From Tenacibaculum sp. 190524A05c (GTDB lineage: Bacteria; Bacteroidota; Bacteroidia; Flavobacteriales; Flavobacteriaceae), in contig NZ_OZ038523.1 in NCBI RefSeq assembly GCF_964036595.1, forward strand, positions 1,804,501-1,868,500: 64,000 nt of DNA. Direction: 5' to 3'. Below the pieces are notes generated by a model. It saw only the letters and a list, made by a program, of their open reading frames with translations. It searched no databases and was not told the DNA's origin. The stretch's first letter is position 1, and each line of letters starts with the position of its first letter. The position numbers and the translations under genes were made by a program. Below are positions 38,157-45,604 of this stretch, in pieces.

Positions 38157-38717
38157 ATGAAAAACATTATTAATCATAAACCATTTATATTAATTGGATG
38201 TATAATTTGGATAACTTCTTTTTTTAGAGAATTAACTAGACTTCAACCTTATTCTACAATTGGAATAATAATTTCACCAATGATTTTATTATTTGGAGTA
38301 ATTATTTGGTTTAAATATTACAAAAAGACTAGAGGATATTTCCCAAAGTTTCTTGAAACGTATTCTTTACTGACTAAAAGAGCAAGAAAAAATCCATTTG
38401 TCATATCTGAATTTACATTTAAACACATACTTGAATTTTGGACTTTTTTAATAATTTTCTGGATGGGATTATGCCTAATAATAATTCTAACATTTGGACA
38501 ATCTGATGCTTTTAAAACCACCAAACAATATTGTAGAAATAATACTGAAATAACCCAAAAAACTGGTAAAATAAAATATTTCGGATTATTAATGAGTGGT
38601 AATATTACTACAAGAGGAAAAAATGGAGAATCAAATATCACATTCACTATTGTTGGAGAAAATGGAATTTTTAAAACTAATGCAGAATTAATAAGGGATA
38701 ATGATAGATGGGAATAA
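38157..38717 (+). CDS. Membrane protein with Coa1-like C-terminal domain (cassette gene)
   Basis: 186 residues. Two N-terminal helices (about 10-28, 36-56) and a third (about 96-118) are followed by a periplasmic-type domain (AFKTTKQYCRNN..., GKIKYFGLLMSGNITTRGKNGESNITFTIVGENGIFK). This domain resembles the cytochrome oxidase assembly factor Coa1 family found in many bacterial proteins. A role in respiration is not implied. The start ATG at 38157 overlaps the stop of a five-codon frame (38143-38160). Confidence 0.65.
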   Translation: MKNIINHKPFILIGCIIWITSFFRELTRLQPYSTIGIIISPMILLFGVIIWFKYYKKTRGYFPKFLETYSLLTKRARKNPFVISEFTFKHILEFWTFLIIFWMGLCLIIILTFGQSDAFKTTKQYCRNNTEITQKTGKIKYFGLLMSGNITTRGKNGESNITFTIVGENGIFKTNAELIRDNDRWE

Positions 38718-38745
38718 CTAATTTAACAATAATAAAATAAAAAAT

Positions 38746-38899
38746 TCTACCGCCCACATCGTGTATAATTAATTACGGCTGTCCGGAAGCTTCGGGACCT
38801 CACCAGAAAATTCAATCTTATTAATTATCTTTCCGAAACATTGGAAAAGAACTCGCGTCCTTTTTCCGCAAAAAATCATACGCAAATACATTACAATTG
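38746..38899 (+). repeat. Cassette-boundary element E5
   Basis: Left arm ACATCGTGTATAATTAATT; right arm AAAATCATACGCAAATACATT. GTGTATAATT is mirrored by AATCATACGC. From TTCAATCTTATTAATTATC to the right end it is about 85 percent identical, judged by eye, to element E7. Confidence 0.7.
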
Positions 38900-38911
38900 A
38901 TTTAAAAAAAT

Positions 38912-39439
38912 ATGACAAAAAAACAGAATGCAGAATTTGAAATTTATGGCTCTAATTTCAACTTTTATTGGCCTAGAATAATTATAACTCCATTTTTTAT
39001 CTTTTGGGTTGTATTACTTTTAAGATATTTTAATTTTTGGAGTAATAGCATAAGATTAATCTCATACATGATTGACCTTTTTTTAATCCCTATACTTTTA
39101 AGCATACCCTTTTATTATAAATTTTATAAAACAGCTCAAAAAAAACGACCTATTGTTAGTCTTTATGAAGACTATATGACTTTTAAATTAGATGCACCAA
39201 TGCCTAAGTTTGCAAAACTTTTTAATGAATTATTCATTAAGCCCAAATTTAAAAGAGTAAAATATCAAGAAATAGATAAAATATACAAGTACAAAGGAAT
39301 TTATGGAAGCGGATATTATGTAGAGGGAGAGAATAAAAAATTTGACTTTAGAACCTCTATTCATACGATAAATAATAATATAGAAATGGATATGCTACAA
39401 AAAAGGTTAGTCAAAAAGGGAGTAAAAATAGAATTCTAA
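38912..39439 (+). CDS. Two-helix membrane protein of unknown function (cassette gene)
   Basis: 175 residues. Two helices (about 20-40 and 48-70) are followed by a soluble C-terminus with FKRVKYQEIDKIYKYKG and YYVEGENKKFDFRTS. Helix pair plus a beta-rich domain resembles bacterial PH-like or YcxB-type proteins, without a firm match. It is followed 25 bases later by the next small gene. Confidence 0.65.
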   Translation: MTKKQNAEFEIYGSNFNFYWPRIIITPFFIFWVVLLLRYFNFWSNSIRLISYMIDLFLIPILLSIPFYYKFYKTAQKKRPIVSLYEDYMTFKLDAPMPKFAKLFNELFIKPKFKRVKYQEIDKIYKYKGIYGSGYYVEGENKKFDFRTSIHTINNNIEMDMLQKRLVKKGVKIEF

Positions 39440-39464
39440 ACCATTTTTAGAATTTCAAATAGAC

Positions 39465-39776
39465 TTGTTTAATAAATTCAAAATAACTAAAGATTTAACA
39501 TCCCAAAAAAACATTATTACTAATCAAGAATATATTCAATTCAGCGAATCGTTTAATAAAAATGAATTTGCTTATTTAGATTGGTTAGATAAAAAAAATT
39601 GTAAACAAGGTTTTTCGTCCATTTCTAAACCTTTATTTAATGAGAACTATAATCTTGCTATAATTCGTTTTGAAAAAATTTGCGGCCCATTATGCGGAGG
39701 CGGATTATTAGCATTGTACGAGATAACAAATGGTAAATGGAAACAAAAGAAAATATTAGACAGTTGGATAGATTAA
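39465..39776 (+). CDS. Small hypothetical protein (cassette gene)
   Basis: 103 residues from a TTG codon at 39465; no ATG lies near. No signal peptide. The end GPLCGGGLLALYEITNGKWKQKKILDSWID recalls small proteins of unknown function that end in a tryptophan-rich strand. A hairpin (AATTCTAAA/TTTTAGAATT, 39430-39452) lies before it, so it may be a separate transcript or coupled to the upstream gene. Confidence in the start is low. Confidence 0.6.
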   Translation: MFNKFKITKDLTSQKNIITNQEYIQFSESFNKNEFAYLDWLDKKNCKQGFSSISKPLFNENYNLAIIRFEKICGPLCGGGLLALYEITNGKWKQKKILDSWID

Positions 39777-39784
39777 AAAACTTA

Positions 39785-39920
39785 TTAAACTATGTATAGT
39801 TCATTGCTTATGAATTTACTAATTGGATATTCAATCTTATTAATTATCTTTCCGTAATATCTGAAAAGAACTCACGTGCTTTTCCAACAAAATAATCATA
39901 CGCAAATACATTGGTAATAA
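39785..39920 (+). repeat. Cassette-boundary element E7
   Basis: Left arm TTAAACTATGTATAGTTC; right arm AATCATACGCAAATACATTGG, then TAATAATT. Centre and right arm are closely related to E5, while the left arm is different. This suggests exchange of the left part with the upstream gene. Confidence 0.7.
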
Positions 39921-39922
39921 TT

Positions 39923-40303
39923 ATGAAAAAAATCTTCTATCTGATTTTAATATTAATGAGTTTCCAAAGTTGCAAGGGGCAATTAAAATGTTCTGATTTA
40001 AAAAACGGAATATTTGAATTAAAGTCCGAGACTGGAACAACAATAATCGAAAGAAAAGGAAACATACAGATTGAAAAGAATAAGGGATTGAATTATTACT
40101 CTGATGTGGAATGGATATCAAACTGTAAGTATGAATTAAAAAATCATCGAAATCATAAAGGAGAACTTGAAAAAGAAGAATTGAACAAGATTTATACAGT
40201 TGAAATAATTGAAATAATGAAAGATTATGTGAGAATTAAGACAAGTGCTAATTATTCTGATAAAAGTCTTGAACGAACATTGAAAATAATTGAAATAAAA
40301 TAA
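39923..40303 (+). CDS. Small lipoprotein (cassette gene)
   Basis: 126 residues from the ATG at 39923 (MKKIFYLILILMSFQSCKGQ), with a lipoprotein signal and cysteine near residue 17. An in-frame TTG at 39911 adds four residues but falls in the boundary element. The mature part contains LKNGIFELKSETGTTIIERKGN and a WISNCKYELK block. This looks like a small lipid-anchored beta domain seen in Flavobacteriia, with no known function. Confidence 0.75.
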   Translation: MKKIFYLILILMSFQSCKGQLKCSDLKNGIFELKSETGTTIIERKGNIQIEKNKGLNYYSDVEWISNCKYELKNHRNHKGELEKEELNKIYTVEIIEIMKDYVRIKTSANYSDKSLERTLKIIEIK

Positions 40304-40305
40304 CT

Positions 40306-40438
40306 CTTACCAACACAGTGTATAAAAATTGCTGTTTTAGATAAGCCAATATTAGTTTCTTGTCTACTAGCTTGAGATTTTTCTTCTAAAATCTTCATGC
40401 ACAAACACGCGACTTTCATACATCAAACGTTAGCGACT
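40306..40438 (+). repeat. Cassette-boundary element E8
   Basis: Left end CTTACCAACACAG, then TGTATAAAAATTGC. Right: GCGACTTTCATACA, then TCAAACGTTAGCGAC (to 40437). TGTATAAAAATTGC is mirrored by GCGACTTTCATACA with a few mismatches. The element contains an in-frame ATG at 40397 that falsely extends the next gene. Confidence 0.7.
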
Positions 40439-40441
40439 ATT

Positions 40442-41770
40442 ATGAAAAAATCTATTCTTTTTTTAATCATACTAATAATAATATTGCAAGTTGCACATGC
40501 CCAAGAAATAATTGAGTTTACTGATAATATTACAGTTGAAACATTAGAACAAAATAACAAACAGCGAACACGAAACGGAAATTGGAAGGTCACTTATCCT
40601 GGTGTAAACAGGTACGAATTAGGAAAATATGTTAATAATAATCGAGAAGGAAAATGGATTAGCTACTATTCGAATAATAAAATCTGGAAAATAGACACTT
40701 ATAAAAATGGTGATTTTCAAGGTGAATTCAAACAATACAACGAAAAAGGCTATTTAGTCATAAAAGGGCAATATTTTAAAGGCAGAAAAGCTGGAGAATG
40801 GCAGTACTACTTTAAAGTAGGAACACTGTCGGATATTGGAAAATACGTTGACGGAAAAAAACAGGGGAAATGGGTGTCATATTTTCCAAACAATCAATCT
40901 TTAAGCAAAGAACCACGTAAAATAATTTATTTTAAAAATGGAAAAAAAGATGGAGAATACATATCATTTTATGCCAATGGTAGCGTACAAGAAAAAAAGA
41001 AATACACAAATGATTACCCAGTAGGAGCATCATATTTATTTCATAAAAATGGAAAAAAATCGAAAACTATATTTTATGATGAGAAAGGAAAACAGATTGC
41101 TTCTAAAAACTTTTATGAATCCGGAGTATTGAAAGAAAAAAGAATATTTGACAGTATACAAAGGGTTATATCCATTGAAACTTTCTATGCAACCAAAGGC
41201 TTGGAAAGAATTAAAAAGATAAGCTATGAAGAGAATAATAAAATATCAAAAGTATTAGAATATCACAAAAATGGCGAGTTAAAGACAAAAGGGACTCAAA
41301 TAAATGATAAACAAGAGGGCTTATGGGAATCTTATCATAAAAATAAAGAGTTAAAAAGTAAAATCTCTTACGTTGCTGGGAAGATTGATGGAGATTATAA
41401 AACATTTTATAGCAATGGTCAAATCGAATATAACGGTACTTTTGCACGTGGACGAAAAATGGGTAAATGGACACTATACGGAGGAAGAGATTATACCATA
41501 ATTGAAACTGGGCATTACAACGAAAAAGGTAAAATAGGCCAATGGAAGTATTTTGCTAAGAAAAAACATCTATTTAAAATCGAAAATTATAAAAATGGCA
41601 ATCTTGATGGAGAATATATTGAATACGATAGCTATAATAAAGGCGTTATAAGAGCAAAAGGAAAATATGTTAAGAATAAAAAAGATGGTCCTTGGATTTT
41701 TTATGATGATACAGGAAAAATAATTGAAAGAAAAAGATATTCTATGGGGTCATTTATCAGCGATAAATAA
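40442..41770 (+). CDS. Secreted MORN-like repeat protein (YwqK-like)
   Basis: 442 residues from the ATG at 40442, which starts a clear signal peptide (LIIILQVAHAQE). The earlier in-frame ATG at 40397 lies in the boundary element. The body is about 15 repeats of the type GKWISYYSNNKIWKIDTYKNG, i.e. MORN-like/YwqK units, as in GEWQYYFK, GKWVSYFPN, GDYKTFYSNGQIEYNG and GPWIFYDDTGK. Such proteins are labelled YwqK-family antitoxins, but the label is not informative for an exported protein. No toxin gene is next to it. Confidence 0.82.
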   Translation: MKKSILFLIILIIILQVAHAQEIIEFTDNITVETLEQNNKQRTRNGNWKVTYPGVNRYELGKYVNNNREGKWISYYSNNKIWKIDTYKNGDFQGEFKQYNEKGYLVIKGQYFKGRKAGEWQYYFKVGTLSDIGKYVDGKKQGKWVSYFPNNQSLSKEPRKIIYFKNGKKDGEYISFYANGSVQEKKKYTNDYPVGASYLFHKNGKKSKTIFYDEKGKQIASKNFYESGVLKEKRIFDSIQRVISIETFYATKGLERIKKISYEENNKISKVLEYHKNGELKTKGTQINDKQEGLWESYHKNKELKSKISYVAGKIDGDYKTFYSNGQIEYNGTFARGRKMGKWTLYGGRDYTIIETGHYNEKGKIGQWKYFAKKKHLFKIENYKNGNLDGEYIEYDSYNKGVIRAKGKYVKNKKDGPWIFYDDTGKIIERKRYSMGSFISDK

Positions 41771-41773
41771 GAT

Positions 41774-41976
41774 TTTCTAACAAGATCTTTTTAAACATAA
41801 CTAATAAATGCTTAACCGAAAGGTTTGTGTATATTTAGAAAGTCCGCCAAATTTTTAATTTGGCTTTTTAAAAGAGAGAAATTAAAAACAAAATATAAAA
41901 ATTCGGCACTGTGTTAATCCGAAAAGTTAGTGTCTTTTTACACGCTGCGTTCCATACACAAGTCCGTTAGCACCAA
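41774..41976 (+). repeat. Cassette-boundary element E9
   Basis: Left end TTTCTAACAAGATC, then AAACATAACTAATAAATGC (shared with E12). Right end GTTCCATACACAAGTCC, then GTTAGCACC (41966-41974). The centre is homologous to E1. The element carries an embedded hairpin at 41846-41869. At 200 bases it is one of the longest copies and may be a composite. Confidence 0.72.
41846..41869 (+). terminator. Hairpin with T-run inside element E9
   Basis: GCCAAATT (41846-41853) pairs perfectly with AATTTGGC (41857-41864) around TTT, followed by TTTTT. A weaker form is present at the matching place in E1, so these elements may carry a built-in terminator for the upstream gene. Confidence 0.65.
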
Positions 41977-41978
41977 TA

Positions 41979-42881
41979 ATGAAAAACCAAGTGAAGAAAA
42001 TTAGAATATTGATTTTACTAATCGTAATTACGACATTAAGTTCTTGCCAATTTAATCAGTCGGTAAACAAAGATTTGACAACTGGAGCTTATTCAAGAGG
42101 TGACGGAATTGGAATTGACGATGTAATAATTGAGATTAATGGAACAGCTGACAATAGAAATGAATTTGTCTTTGGAGAAAAAGTAAATCTTGTATTTAAC
42201 AACGTTTCTGGACTAACGAATTCAAACGGAAAAACATTTCCTGAACTTTCAATGCATATTGTAAAAAATGAGAAAGACACTATTCTTTCAAATCCAAACT
42301 TACTTGAAAGTATAAATAATGGAACTGACCTTTCACCACTTCAATTGCACGCGAACTTCAGAGCTGCTTTTCCAAACAAGAACAATGAAAAATACAAGGT
42401 GTTTGTTGAAATTTCAGATAAAAAAGGCGATGGAAAATTTAATTACGAATTACCTTTTACAGTAAAAGAAAACGACTTATTGGACATAAAAAGTAACGGA
42501 ATTGAATACTCAACTATCTATTTATGGAATGAAACTCTAAAACAACCTGTTTTTGACAGTAATGTAAGTTCTGAACATCTTTTTATCTTGATACTTAATG
42601 ATATTGAAGGATTGGAATTAACCGATGAAAAGGTCTTTCCTATTTTTTCGCTCGACTTAACCGATAATAATGGGAACAAAATACTTTCCAATCCAAATCT
42701 TTTAAGTGCTTATGAAAATGTCGGAGTAAATCCGAAAGATTTAAAAAGTCAAGTAACCGCTAAACTTACATTTACGAAAACGAAAGGAACAATAAATAAT
42801 CCTTGTAAATTGACTGCAAAATTGAAAGACAAAAATTCAGAAAAAGAAGTTAATATTTCAACTGAATTGTATATAAATTAA
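41979..42881 (+). CDS. Lipoprotein with two related beta domains (cassette gene)
   Basis: 300 residues with a lipoprotein signal (TLSSCQF, cysteine near residue 23). The mature part seems to hold two related halves: both contain a GLTnSNGKTFPELS- or GLELTDEKVFPIFSLDL-like block followed by ILSNPNLL. The halves span about 45-160 and 170-290, so an internal duplication is likely. No known function. It is flanked by boundary elements E9 and E10. Confidence 0.78.
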   Translation: MKNQVKKIRILILLIVITTLSSCQFNQSVNKDLTTGAYSRGDGIGIDDVIIEINGTADNRNEFVFGEKVNLVFNNVSGLTNSNGKTFPELSMHIVKNEKDTILSNPNLLESINNGTDLSPLQLHANFRAAFPNKNNEKYKVFVEISDKKGDGKFNYELPFTVKENDLLDIKSNGIEYSTIYLWNETLKQPVFDSNVSSEHLFILILNDIEGLELTDEKVFPIFSLDLTDNNGNKILSNPNLLSAYENVGVNPKDLKSQVTAKLTFTKTKGTINNPCKLTAKLKDKNSEKEVNISTELYIN

Positions 42882-42883
42882 AG

Positions 42884-43016
42884 TTACTAACAATAACTAT
42901 AAGTAATTGCTAGTTTTAGCCTCCTTACAAAAATCTTTGAGGACTTTCTATCTGTGATTTATTTGATAACTTTAGTCTTTAAACGCGCAAAAGAATGATA
43001 AACAAATAAACGAAAA
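42884..43016 (+). repeat. Cassette-boundary element E10
   Basis: Left end AGTTACTAACAATAACTATAA, then GTAATTGCTAG (related to E2). The right arm ACGCGCAAAAGAATGATAAA, then CAAATAAACG is a degenerate inverse copy. The centre AATCTTTGAGGACTTT is a variant of the E2 centre. The GTG start of the next gene lies at its right edge. Confidence 0.62.
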
Positions 43017-43484
43017 GTGGAATTTATTGAGAAGATAGAACTTTCGAAAAATGATAAAAAAGAGATTCTTAATCTTTGGAATACTGAATATCCAGAAAAA
43101 TTGAATTATCAAACACTTTCTGAATTTGAAAAGTATCTCGAAGATTTAACTGAACAATCACATATTTTAATGAAAAGCCAAAATCAAAGTATTAAAGGAT
43201 GGTATTTTGACTTTATACGTGATAAAGAAAAGTGGTTTGCTTTAATTTTAGATTCAAAGTTTCACGGAAAAGGATTCGGATCAAAAATTCTCAATCTTGC
43301 TAAAGAAAAAGAATCAGAATTAAATGGTTGGGTAATTGACCATAATAGAGATAAAAAGAAAAATGGGGAAGCTTACATTTCACCTTTAAATTTTTATCTT
43401 AAAAATGGATTTGAAAAACTGAAAGAGAACAGATTAGAAATAGGAAAAATATCAGCCGTACAAATAAAATGGCGTAAAAACTGA
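43017..43484 (+). CDS. GNAT-family N-acetyltransferase (cassette gene)
   Basis: 155 residues starting at a GTG at 43017 (MEFIEKIELSKNDKK). The acetyl-CoA loop is recognisable as LDSKFHGKGFGSKILNLAKE, and the C-terminal FYLKNGFEKL block is typical of GNAT proteins. The fold transfers an acyl group from CoA to an amine; substrate unknown. It is a common type of cargo in integron cassettes. Confidence 0.8.
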   Translation: MEFIEKIELSKNDKKEILNLWNTEYPEKLNYQTLSEFEKYLEDLTEQSHILMKSQNQSIKGWYFDFIRDKEKWFALILDSKFHGKGFGSKILNLAKEKESELNGWVIDHNRDKKKNGEAYISPLNFYLKNGFEKLKENRLEIGKISAVQIKWRKN

Positions 43485-43499
43485 AAACAAGAATTTGAA

Positions 43500-43630
43500 A
43501 AACAATAGCTATTTAATTACAAAAACGAAAGTAAAACATATAAATAGTAAGCGGTAATAAACTTAAAAGCATGTAACCAAAACCCACTACTATTCTTATA
43601 CATTTCTAATATCTGCAAGCTACTAACTCA
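43500..43630 (+). repeat. Degenerate cassette-boundary element E11
   Basis: AACAATAGCTATTTAATTAC on the left and TTATACATTTCTAAT, then GCAAGCTACTAACTC on the right resemble the arms of other elements, but the palindrome is poor. Nothing else is visible in these 148 bases. Confidence 0.35.
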
Positions 43631-43632
43631 AA

Positions 43633-43974
43633 ATGAATTCTGAATTAAAAAAATATTTATTAGAACAATGTCGAGATTGGATGCTTGATGAAGAAAAGGT
43701 AATTTTGAGAAGATTAGGCTTGACTGAATCTGGAGAAATCACAACAAAAAAAATTGCTCTAGCTCAACATGAAATGGATTTGCTATACAGGTTTCAAGAT
43801 AATAATGTGAATGAGATAGTTTCTTTAGGAAAGACTCAAGCAGAAGAAATTATCGCAAAGCGCATTTTAAAAGACAATCCAAATATTATTAATAATTGTT
43901 CAAAATGCGGAAAACTAGCAAGAACGCCAAGAGCAAGACAATGTAGGCATTGCGGAAATAAATGGTTTGAATAA
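43633..43974 (+). CDS. Small zinc-ribbon protein (cassette gene)
   Basis: 113 residues. The helical N-terminus (YLLEQCRDWMLDEEKVILRRLGLT) is followed by a C-terminal zinc ribbon, CSKCGKLARTPRARQCRHCGNKW, with two CxxC pairs. It is presumably a cytoplasmic protein- or nucleic acid-binding protein. The downstream gene starts 5 bases after its stop, indicating co-expression. Confidence 0.75.
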   Translation: MNSELKKYLLEQCRDWMLDEEKVILRRLGLTESGEITTKKIALAQHEMDLLYRFQDNNVNEIVSLGKTQAEEIIAKRILKDNPNIINNCSKCGKLARTPRARQCRHCGNKWFE

Positions 43975-43978
43975 TTTT

Positions 43979-44392
43979 ATGGCAAAGGAACCTAGAGGTA
44001 GATTATATCAAGAATCAGAGTTTGTCTTTGATGAATTTAATGGATTAAAAGTTGAACGAATAATCGTATGTCAAAATGCAGATTCTGAACCTATATTAGT
44101 ATATATTAAAGTTGAAAACAGAAACTGGCATCAGTATTTTCTTGATGCTGGAATTGGGTTTTGGGAAAACTGGGACAATTTAATAGATATTGATGATGAT
44201 GATGAATTCAAACACATTGATTCGACGGACAAACTTAAACTGAGAGGAAAGCGAATATCGAAAATCTATTGCACTAAAGACTACAGAAATAGCAGAATAG
44301 TTATTGAGTTTTTGGATAAAGAAAAATTAATTTTAAAATGTATAAATCCTGAAATTTTGGACTCGGAATGTGAGTTAATAAAGGTAAAATAA
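43979..44392 (+). CDS. Hypothetical protein (cassette gene)
   Basis: 137 residues from the ATG at 43979; an in-frame TTG at 43967 would overlap the zinc-ribbon gene and is less likely. It is acidic (IDIDDDDEFKHIDS in the middle) with tryptophan-rich NRNWHQYFLDAGIGFWENWD. There is no signal peptide and no known motif. The pattern is reminiscent of small immunity-like proteins, which is inference only. Confidence 0.68.
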   Translation: MAKEPRGRLYQESEFVFDEFNGLKVERIIVCQNADSEPILVYIKVENRNWHQYFLDAGIGFWENWDNLIDIDDDDEFKHIDSTDKLKLRGKRISKIYCTKDYRNSRIVIEFLDKEKLILKCINPEILDSECELIKVK

Positions 44393-44395
44393 AAC

Positions 44396-44499
44396 CAGCA
44401 GGTATCATAATATATAAAACATAACTAATAATTCTTAAACCGAAAGGATTATGTATTTTGTATACCAAGCTTCATACACAAATACGTTAGTAAAGAAAA
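44396..44499 (+). repeat. Cassette-boundary element E12
   Basis: Shares AAACATAACTAATAATTC, then AAACCGAAAGGATTATGT with E9. Right arm AAGCTTCATACACAAATACG, then TTAGTAA, so the right core CGTTAGTAA lies at 44485-44493. It contains an in-frame ATG at 44451 that falsely extends the next gene. Confidence 0.65.
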
Positions 44500-44504
44500 A
44501 ACAA

Positions 44505-44885
44505 ATGAAAAAAATACTTGTTAAGAAAAACGAAGAAGAGGAACTTCCAATTCCACATATTTGGAGACCTATTTTCAAAGAAATTGTAAAAGCTTTTGTG
44601 AAAGGAGATTATAATTTAATTTCAGAAATAAAAAACGTGAATCCGATTTCTAATGAAACTGCTAAACAAATCAGAGATTATATTGAAGATTATGGAGAAG
44701 AATTAGTTGAACTTCCCAATGAAACCTGGAACTCATCGGTTTATATTTGTTATGGCGATTATTGGAATGTCCTTATAGACCTTTATACAAAAGAAGAAGG
44801 ATTGAGCGATTTAGTTCTGAATGCTGAAGTAAGCAAAAACAATAATAATTATTTAGTTGACATTCAATTAGTTTATGTACCTTAA
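44505..44885 (+). CDS. DUF7668-like small protein (cassette gene)
   Basis: 126 residues from the ATG at 44505 (MKKILVKKNEEEELP). The sequence RPIFKEIVKAFVKGDY, IEDYGEELVELPNETWNSSVYI and the ending DLYTKEEGLSDLVLNAEV...VYVP matches from memory the DUF7668 family of small soluble proteins, common near contact-dependent systems. Function unknown. The longer frame from 44451 begins within boundary element E12. Confidence 0.75.
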   Translation: MKKILVKKNEEEELPIPHIWRPIFKEIVKAFVKGDYNLISEIKNVNPISNETAKQIRDYIEDYGEELVELPNETWNSSVYICYGDYWNVLIDLYTKEEGLSDLVLNAEVSKNNNNYLVDIQLVYVP

Positions 44886-44912
44886 ACTACGATTATCAAC
44901 AAAGTACAACCA

Positions 44913-44960
44913 CAATTATAAAAACTCACTATACCTCTGAAATAACTCAAATTATAATTG
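44913..44960. repeat. Inverted repeat downstream of the array
   Basis: CAATTATAA (44913-44921) and TTATAATTG (44952-44960) are exact inverse copies 30 bases apart. They lie between the DUF7668-like gene and the TPR gene. This might be a decayed last boundary, but the typical core ends are absent. Confidence 0.4.
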
Positions 44961-44995
44961 ATTTAGGGAAAATTAAAATATAAGCACAACTACCT

Positions 44996-45565
44996 TTGAA
45001 TATAAAAAACCTTAAAGACGAAATATTTAAAAAATATGATGACTTAGTTTTAATTGAAGATAAAACTAAAAAGAATGAGTTACGCCTTGAAATAAAATTA
45101 ATGTTAAATAAGTTAGATCAAAAAGATTCGAATTGTTATCATCTTCTTGGACTTCTAGATTATGAATCTGATGACTGGAAAAAACATATAGACAAATCAA
45201 TCCAAAATTTTGAAAAAGCAATTGAGTTGGATAAAAATAACTTTTTAGCTCAACTGTTCTTAGCACATTGTTATCATGATCTTAATCAATTAGAATCAGC
45301 CTTATTAAACTATAATAAAGTTAACCAGGAAAAGCTAAAAGAGTTTCAAGTATGGAGATATACTAAATTAATAGAACAAATCGGTTATTGCGAATACAAA
45401 CTCGGCAATAAAAAAAGTGCAGAAACACATTTCGAGGAAGTACTAAAATGGTATAAAAAATTACCTGAAATTGACAGAGTTGTTCCTTCCGAAATTATAG
45501 AATGTTTACCACAAGATCATTGGATTGTAATAGAAATCAAAAAAATTGAAACCTATCTGAAATAG
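44996..45565 (+). CDS. TPR-repeat protein
   Basis: 189 residues from a TTG at 44996, with no ATG near. Helical repeats of the TPR type are seen: SNCYHLLGLLDYESDDWKKHIDKSIQNFEKAIELDKNNFLAQLFLAHCYHDLNQLESALLNYNKV, then GYCEYKLGNKKSAETHFEEVLKWYKKL. It has no signal peptide and is probably a protein-binding scaffold of unknown partner. The next lipoprotein gene starts 39 bases on. Confidence 0.75.
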   Translation: MNIKNLKDEIFKKYDDLVLIEDKTKKNELRLEIKLMLNKLDQKDSNCYHLLGLLDYESDDWKKHIDKSIQNFEKAIELDKNNFLAQLFLAHCYHDLNQLESALLNYNKVNQEKLKEFQVWRYTKLIEQIGYCEYKLGNKKSAETHFEEVLKWYKKLPEIDRVVPSEIIECLPQDHWIVIEIKKIETYLK

Positions 45566-45604
45566 ATGTACAATGTAATAAAGAATATAATTAATTTTAA
45601 CACT

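Noticed and set aside
40397-40441. N-terminal extension MHKHATFIHQTLATI on the MORN-like protein
   Set aside because: It is translated from boundary element E8 and would put 15 residues before a clear signal peptide.
41211-41474. Minus-strand frame of 87 codons inside the MORN-like gene
   Set aside because: Shadow of repeat-coding DNA; its aromatic-rich translation is not protein-like.
40442-41770. Toxin-antitoxin pair
   Set aside because: YwqK-type proteins are often named antitoxins, but this one is exported and no toxin gene is adjacent.
35023-44500. Classical integron
   Set aside because: No integrase gene and no attI or Pc-like region is in the window, and the right cores (GTTAGCA, GTTAGTA, GTTGACA) do not fit GTTRRRY. 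I therefore describe it as cassette-like only.
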